NCBI GenBank assembly: GCA_030272155.1
Contig: CP126206.1
Span: 248,001 to 312,000, forward strand
From: Tetradesmus obliquus
Lineage: Eukaryota > Chlorophyta > Chlorophyceae > Sphaeropleales > Scenedesmaceae
Reading direction: 5' to 3'
Length of the DNA: 64,000 bases
The notes beneath the pieces were generated by a model. That model had not been told where the DNA came from. It worked only from the letters and a program-made list of their open reading frames with translations, and ran no database searches. Positions within the stretch are counted from its first letter, which is position 1. Each line of letters begins with the position of its first letter. Made by a program: the position numbers and the translations under genes. Shown one piece after another: positions 58,731 through 64,000 of this stretch.

Positions 58731-61568
58731 TTACACACCAGAAGCAGTAGAACGTAAACGCTTGGATGAGCGCACAGGCTGTAGACCTCCATCTACAGTA
58801 CGTTTCTGCTTATTCGTGCCGGCTCCTGCTCGGATTCGAGCAAAGTAAGCATCGATCTGGTCCTGGCAATTAGTACAATTGCGCTCAGGCTCCCATGTGT
58901 TGTTGCTCTCATCAAAGCCTTTCCACTTGATGAGGTATTGCCTTGCCAGAACAGGCGTCTTTGCTCTGTTCTTCTTCCTTCTCACTTGTACATCTCTGTG
59001 AGCCAAAACTGACTCAACCTCGTACTCCAGCTCACCTTCTAAGAGCTCAGGTACGGGAGGTGGTTGCACACGCCCACCTTGCTGGTAAGGCTTCAGCAGT
59101 GACACGTGGAACACAGGATGAATCTTGAGACTTGGAGGCAGTGTCAACTTGTAGGCCACTTCATTCACACATTGAAGTACCTTAAACGGGCCAATCCACT
59201 TTGGCAACAGCTTGTGTGTTCCAGCTGTTTTCACCTTGATGTTCTTTGTGCTCAAAAGAACCTCATCACCAACTGCCAACAGCAGCTCCCTTCTGTGCGT
59301 ATCTGCATACGCCTTCTGTCTTTGCTGTGCTGCCTGCAAACATAACTTTGCCCGTGCAACAGCAATCTGTATGCGTTCAGCCAGTGATGTTGCTGAATCA
59401 CATGTGGCAGTGCTCTCCTCCCCCCTTGGAACAACAAGATCCAAAGGCAGGTAGGGCCGTTTGCCATACAGCAGCTCAAAGGGTACAGCGCGGATGGATT
59501 CCTGGTAGGAATTGTTGATGGAGAATTGCACCATCGGCAGCAATGAATCCCAGGTGGTCTGTGTGGGATCAATGTAGTGCCGCAGCATATCTTCCAGCAC
59601 ACGATTAACACGTTCAGTGTTACCATCGCTCTGTGGGTGGAATGCAGTGCTCATGCCATGCTGAACACGCATCTGGGCCACAAAGGCCTTCCGGAACTTA
59701 CTTGTAAACCGAATATCGCGATCTGTAACAATGGAGCGGGGCACACCATGATTTGCCACCACCTGAGCAACAAAGATGTCCGCGAGTTGTTCAGCGCTCA
59801 CATCATCAGCACATGGCGCCTGGTGCACCATTTTTGACAACCTGTCAACAAAGACAACGATGGCTGTGAATCCTGCAGCAGTCCGCGGCAGGGACACGAT
59901 GAGGTCCATGCTAACGGACTCCCAAGTGTCACCAGGCACTGGCAGAGGACGCAGCATACCAGCAGGTTTCTGGTTGCTGCTCTTGTTGCGTTGGCAGGAG
60001 TCACACTCCTTGACATAACGCGCAACATCACGTGCCATGCCAGGCCAGTAGAAGTAACGTTGCACATTCTTCAACGTGCGCTTGGTTCCAACATGACCAG
60101 CATACAGCGCATCATGACATTCGTACAGCACCAGCTGCTGCAGCGCAGCATCGGCTGGCAGTACCAGTGTCTTGCCTTTGTAAAAGAGACCAGCCTTTTC
60201 TGTCCAACTGTCTGCATCTGGTGCAAAAGCAGTATCAACGGCATATGCTGCACGCAACCGCACCATAAAGGCTGAGTTCTGCAGCAGTGCGGCCTGGACA
60301 GTAGATGCTGTCAAAACACCAACATATGACACCATACCTGGCTCTGAGTCCACTGCAGGATGACGACTGAGCGCGTCAGCCACAACATTTTGCTTGCCAG
60401 GCTTGTAATTCCATTTCAGCCTGTAGCCCTGCAGCGCTTCAAGCCATCTTGCAGACCGGCGGGACTGCATGGTGTTAGTGTCAAAGAAGGTGTTGGGTTT
60501 GTGATCTGTAAATACATTCACATCTCTGCCTTCAATGTAACAACGCCACTTCTTGACGCAGTACACCACAGCAAGCATCTCAAGCTCTGTGGGCGAGTAG
60601 TTACGTTCTGCTGGTGTTAGTTTGCGTGACTCAAACGCAATTGGATGCCCTGTTTGCATCAACACACCAGACACACCCAAATATGATGCGTCACACACCA
60701 TTTCAAATGGTTCCTGACTATGCCAGTCCGGCAAAATCAACACAGGTGCTGTCGTCAACAGCTCCTTCACTTGTTCAAACGCAGTATGACAAGCTGTCGA
60801 CCAGCGAAAAGCTGCGTCGCCTTTCAGAAGGTCTGTCATAGGATGAACAACCTGTGCATATCTCTTGATGAATTTCCTGAAGTAATTCGTCAGCCCAAGA
60901 AAAGAACGTAGGTGTGAAACATCTTTAGGTGCAGGGAACTCCTTGACTGCTTTCACTTTAGCAGGGTCAACGCGAACTCCCTGTGCATCGACAATATGCC
61001 CGAGGAATAACACTTCCTTCTGATAAAAGGAACATTTCCAATGAGCAGCTGTCAAGTTGTTCGCCTTGAGAATGTTCAGTATGATTCTCAAGTGTTTTTC
61101 GTGTTCTGCTTCATTCTTACTGTACACGATGATGTCGTCAAGGTACACCATAACGAACTTGTACAGGTGCTTCGCAAATAGTTTGTTCATCAGGCTCTGG
61201 AACGCTGATGGGGCGTTCACCAGACCGAAACTAAGTGTTAGGTATTCATAGTGACCGAAGGGCGTCCTAAACGCCGTCTTTGGTACATCCGTATCAAGCA
61301 CCTTTGCCTGATGATAAGCTTGACGAAGATCAATCAAGCTGAACACCTTTGCACCTGTCAAGTGGTCCAGCATCTCGTCAAAACGAGGAAGTGGGAAGGC
61401 AATACGCCTCGTTAATCGATTTATCGCTCGATAATCGATGCACATACGCAGCTCAGTTGAGCGTGGTTTCTTAACAAACAGCACAGGAGCACCAAACGGT
61501 GACAGTAAAGGCTGTATATACAGATGGATGCATCCACAGAGCAGCCACATCTCCGTGTCTCGAAACAC
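58731..61568 (-). CDS. Chromovirus pol: RT-RNase H-integrase-chromodomain
   Basis: 945 codons without interruption. RT has SLIDLRQAY (Asp80) and VYLDDIIVYS (YLDD 142-145). RNase H has Asp293, Glu328/330 and Asp355. The integrase has HHCC (His485, His492, Cys522, Cys525), the DDE triad at about 555, 616 and 652, and GPF at 793-795. A chromodomain follows at about 848-905 (YLIKWKGFDESNNTWEPE), then a basic tail. Chromodomains in this clade direct integration to marked chromatin. The first ~20 residues (MFRDTEMWLLCGCIHLY) come from the truncation junction and are not pol, so the true N-terminus is lost and the protein is partial despite the open frame. Confidence 0.85.
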   Translation of the reverse strand: MFRDTEMWLLCGCIHLYIQPLLSPFGAPVLFVKKPRSTELRMCIDYRAINRLTRRIAFPLPRFDEMLDHLTGAKVFSLIDLRQAYHQAKVLDTDVPKTAFRTPFGHYEYLTLSFGLVNAPSAFQSLMNKLFAKHLYKFVMVYLDDIIVYSKNEAEHEKHLRIILNILKANNLTAAHWKCSFYQKEVLFLGHIVDAQGVRVDPAKVKAVKEFPAPKDVSHLRSFLGLTNYFRKFIKRYAQVVHPMTDLLKGDAAFRWSTACHTAFEQVKELLTTAPVLILPDWHSQEPFEMVCDASYLGVSGVLMQTGHPIAFESRKLTPAERNYSPTELEMLAVVYCVKKWRCYIEGRDVNVFTDHKPNTFFDTNTMQSRRSARWLEALQGYRLKWNYKPGKQNVVADALSRHPAVDSEPGMVSYVGVLTASTVQAALLQNSAFMVRLRAAYAVDTAFAPDADSWTEKAGLFYKGKTLVLPADAALQQLVLYECHDALYAGHVGTKRTLKNVQRYFYWPGMARDVARYVKECDSCQRNKSSNQKPAGMLRPLPVPGDTWESVSMDLIVSLPRTAAGFTAIVVFVDRLSKMVHQAPCADDVSAEQLADIFVAQVVANHGVPRSIVTDRDIRFTSKFRKAFVAQMRVQHGMSTAFHPQSDGNTERVNRVLEDMLRHYIDPTQTTWDSLLPMVQFSINNSYQESIRAVPFELLYGKRPYLPLDLVVPRGEESTATCDSATSLAERIQIAVARAKLCLQAAQQRQKAYADTHRRELLLAVGDEVLLSTKNIKVKTAGTHKLLPKWIGPFKVLQCVNEVAYKLTLPPSLKIHPVFHVSLLKPYQQGGRVQPPPVPELLEGELEYEVESVLAHRDVQVRRKKNRAKTPVLARQYLIKWKGFDESNNTWEPERNCTNCQDQIDAYFARIRAGAGTNKQKRTVDGGLQPVRSSKRLRSTASGV

Positions 61569-62314
61569 TGTTTCATTACTTTTGTTCGAGGCCTAGGCGC
61601 ATGGGTTGACATGGATACAGTTGCCTGGGATGACAGATGAAGACCTCCGGCCACCACCCACCCCTCCCACCATCTTCAAGGCACACTGATTCATTCTTTT
61701 GCATTATGATAAACCTCGTCGTAATTTTGTAGAAAGTTTGCCTGTAGAGGCAAACACCAGCACGCAACCTCTGGCAAAGTCGAAACCCACGCACACAAAC
61801 ACCAGTGAACGCTTCACCAGCGGCCATTGAACATGATTAAGAAGCAGAATTAGGGTTTGCGATACCTCAACTTTAACAACGTTTTGACAAATGAAGGGCA
61901 GACATACTGGCCTGCTTCCACGTATCCAGCGACAGTTACTGCCCTTCGACGCTCTTCAACGCCACTGAGCGCCTCGCGCAAACGCACTTATGTTATAAAT
62001 GACATTATTTTTGTCATTGTTTTCTATATTGCCTTATTGCTTTACGCTCACGACTCCTTCGCAGGCTTATGTAAGCGAGCGCAACTCGCGATCACACGTC
62101 AGCCGCGCGTCCGTGCGGTTTTCGCCCCACCCTTTGCATTTTCAAATACTGCGCCTGCACGAGATGTCGCCCGCTTTTTCTATGGGTAACAGCTGCAGAA
62201 AAGAAACCCTGTCGGAAGGCCACAGTCTCCGTCCTCAGCACATTCGTCCTGGTATATCTCAAGTCCTCATTCCTTCTTTTTTATGGCGGTGTACCTGCAG
62301 CCGGAAACAGCTGA
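61569..62314. other. AT-richer region, possible 5' part of the right-edge gene
   Basis: GC drops here. Plus-strand frames include a hydrophobic leader at 61999 (MTLFLSLFSILPYCFTLTTP) and, in another frame, VINDIIFVIVFYIALLLYA near 61987-62040. Either could be the signal peptide or anchor exon of the downstream gene, but I found no convincing splice to it. Confidence 0.35.
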
Positions 62315-63359
62315 ATGAGTGACATGTGGAACACATGGATTCTCGGCTTGCACTTGTGCGGTCTGCTTGACAGAAATACGGCTGATTCGCCGATAGGAAA
62401 TGCCGCATCTGCCAAGGCTTCTGCAAACCCAGGCGTTCAATATGCAAGCTTCACCAGCGGAAAGCATGCACGTCCTGGTCCATGGCACAGGTCAAATTTT
62501 TCGTACCTTGTCCTGGGGTACTTGCTGGCAGCGCACTGCTGCGAAGCACAGCAGCAGCTGCCCACCTGGAGGACGCACTACCTGCTTGCGAATGCATCAG
62601 TGCAACTGGAGCCCTGTTCAGCAAAGCAGCTTCCTCGCGCTTGGCTGCCAATCAGAGCAGAGCGGCAAGGCACAGCACAACTTCCTGGGACTGCTGAAAT
62701 GCAAAGAATCATCTACGCCCACCAACACCCCAGCGACTGCAGCAACGTCACATTCCTGGTGTTCAGGCATCCATCACACCTTGGTATGGGGGCAATGGTA
62801 GACTACTTGGCTGACGCCCTCGCCTGGGCAATGGCGGAGGGCAGGGTGCTGCTGCTCGACTACGAATCACCTTGGACAAGGTGGTGTACACATGCGCTTG
62901 GTGGTCGGCGTAACTAAACAATACAAACAGCAAGTGGTAGCGCATGCAGTGCACCGCAAATGCATGTTGATTGGTTTACCTAATGCCAATAGCTGACGAC
63001 TGATTCTTTGTATCTGCTTGCAGGGGCTCGCCTAGATCGTAAGTCGCTTGAATGTGGAGCTGCAAGCATTTGCTGGAAGCATGCAGTGTATGCAGTTTGA
63101 CTTGATGCTAAGGTTGTTATGAGTAGACACATAGACAAGTGTGTCTTTGGCAGCATCTCTTTACCAGAAACAGCAGATTAGGAGACTGTCGGCAGGGGTG
63201 CTAATCGGACAAAGCTACACCGGCATATCTGAGCTGGACCATGGGTTATTTAGCAACTTCATGAAGTGTCTATTTCAGCATGCACCCAATCATGCTATTT
63301 GTTGCTCTGCATACCTGAACTCTGCATACCTGCTTCACGCCCTTCTAGAACACAACGCA

Positions 63360-63418
<59 letters not shown>

Positions 63419-63766
63419 CATTGTGATGTGTGCACGCAGTTGGCAATGTGTATCGGCATGCAGTGTGGAATTTGCCCCTTGCTTGTGGGACGGACTATTT
63501 CAAGATTAGCAGCTCCAGCCTTCACTGAACATATGTGTTGACGCAACAGGTACTGCCAGGGCGGCGCATTGGCGTTGGATGAATGCTACTTTGAGCCTGT
63601 GTCCTCCTGCTCCTTGCGTGATGCTTACGGCCCAGACGTAGTGGCAGCATGGGGCAGTTCCTTGCAAGTCGACCTACTGGATGCAGCACGCAAGCGCTTG
63701 CATGGTGACAAGATATTTTTCAATGCAGTCATAAACAGAAATGAATACAGCCGAGTGCCACCGCAG
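62315..63766 (+). CDS. GT23/FUT8-like glycosyltransferase-type protein, 5' exons
   Basis: Exons 62315-62880 and 63550-63766 join in phase (ACAAG/GTGGTG; AACAG/GTACTGC; donor GCAG/GTATGT at 63767); further exons lie beyond the window. The protein has a hydrophobic segment (FSYLVLGYLLAAHCC), then VTFLVFRHPSHLGMGAMVDY and ALAWAMAEGRVLLLDYESPW, followed after the splice by YCQGGALALDECYFEPVSSC. A Gly-rich loop, a helix, R-x-L-x-L-D and W, then C-Y-F-x-P-x-S-x-C recalls the start of the donor/acceptor region in alpha-1,6-fucosyltransferase-like enzymes. This is family resemblance from memory, not a search. Several NxS/T sites suit a secretory protein. The start at 62315 is provisional. Confidence 0.5.
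63363..63417 (+). repeat. (CAG)n in intron
   Basis: About 18 CAG units within the intron 62881-63549 of the GT23-like gene; non-coding. Confidence 0.8.
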
Positions 63767-64000
63767 GTATGTGATATTGTCACTGACTGTGTCAGATCAG
63801 CCATGTGCACCACCACCTGAGCAAACAGCAACCCTGGTGACTGTCGTCAATGTTGCATTCATAGTATACATATATGCATGTACTTGGCGTGGCAATTTTG
63901 TAGTGGTCCAGGAAGTACAGCATGTTAGAGTCGCATTTGACCCAGGCATCAGGTATGTAGCTGGCCCCTGCTGGGCATCAATCAACTCAAGTCGAAGGAC

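Larger units (their letters stand above)
58143..61530 (-). mobile_element. Ty3/gypsy chromovirus, 5'-truncated
   Basis: From the 3' LTR through about 350 bp of 3' UTR to a long intact pol frame. Homology stops at about 61530, within the first RT block (IQPLLSPFGAP); gag, protease and 5' LTR are missing and the sequence beyond is not recognisable. It lies in the same orientation as the gypsy element it abuts, and I infer that it inserted into that element. Confidence 0.8.

Overview
The window looks like nuclear DNA of a green alga, probably a chlorophycean of the Sphaeropleales/Chlamydomonadales kind. This is inference from several traits: moderately high GC, abundant (CAG)n/(CTG)n tracts inside genes and introns, GT-AG introns with CTGCAG-type acceptors, alanine/glutamine-rich proteins, and algal-style retroelements. 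There is no bacterial operon structure, no rRNA and no canonical tRNA gene. Host genes are sparse: a nuclear-type low-complexity protein at the left edge (1-2159, +, 3' end only), a type II membrane protein resembling FkbM-type methyltransferases (40465-42273, -), and the start of a membrane or secreted protein resembling GT23/FUT8 glycosyltransferases at the right edge (62315 onward, +). Nearly everything else is mobile DNA, much of it nested.

Left arm (2.7-10.5 kb): a LINE 3' remnant; a 3.4-kb DNA transposon (3934-7334) carrying a frameshifted Ulp1/C48-like protease gene; a 279-bp MITE with TA target duplication; serial LINE 3' tails next to a recurring 14-bp motif; and a truncated LINE split by a 1,023-bp hAT-like non-autonomous element, whose empty site is preserved at 51.27 kb in the same window.

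Centre (10510-32625): the dominant feature is an essentially identical head-to-tail array, S-(M-S)x5, with a period of 4,279 bp. S is a 721-bp repeat bounded by ~25-bp inverted repeats. The whole array starts and ends exactly at S ends and is flanked by GAC on both sides. Each M carries a three-exon DDE (Tc1/IS630-like) transposase on the minus strand. The 805-bp second intron of that gene holds, on the opposite strand, an open frame with PD-(D/E)XK (DUF559/Vsr-like) nuclease features. A small spliced plus-strand gene precedes the transposase. The layout resembles LTR-sharing tandem retrotransposons, but the content is that of a DNA transposon. I did not recognise this arrangement as a described element, and it is the best candidate for a new system here.

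Right of the array (32.6-39 kb): a LINE interrupted by a 992-bp deletion derivative of the Ulp1-type transposon, more LINE tails, and a tRNA-derived SINE with 15-bp target duplications. At 43407-47694 lies an apparently intact hAT transposon whose nine-exon gene predicts 733 residues and includes a possible 12-nt microexon.

Retroelement block (49-61.5 kb): a frameshifted LINE; a Ty3/gypsy element with a PHD finger between RNase H and integrase, whose integrase is split by a 5'-truncated LINE (53191-54680, target duplication GTAGTA); and a chromodomain-bearing gypsy element (chromovirus) with its 3' LTR and polypurine tract, which sits against the 5' side of the first gypsy element. Repeated nesting implies a heterochromatic or TE-rich part of the chromosome.
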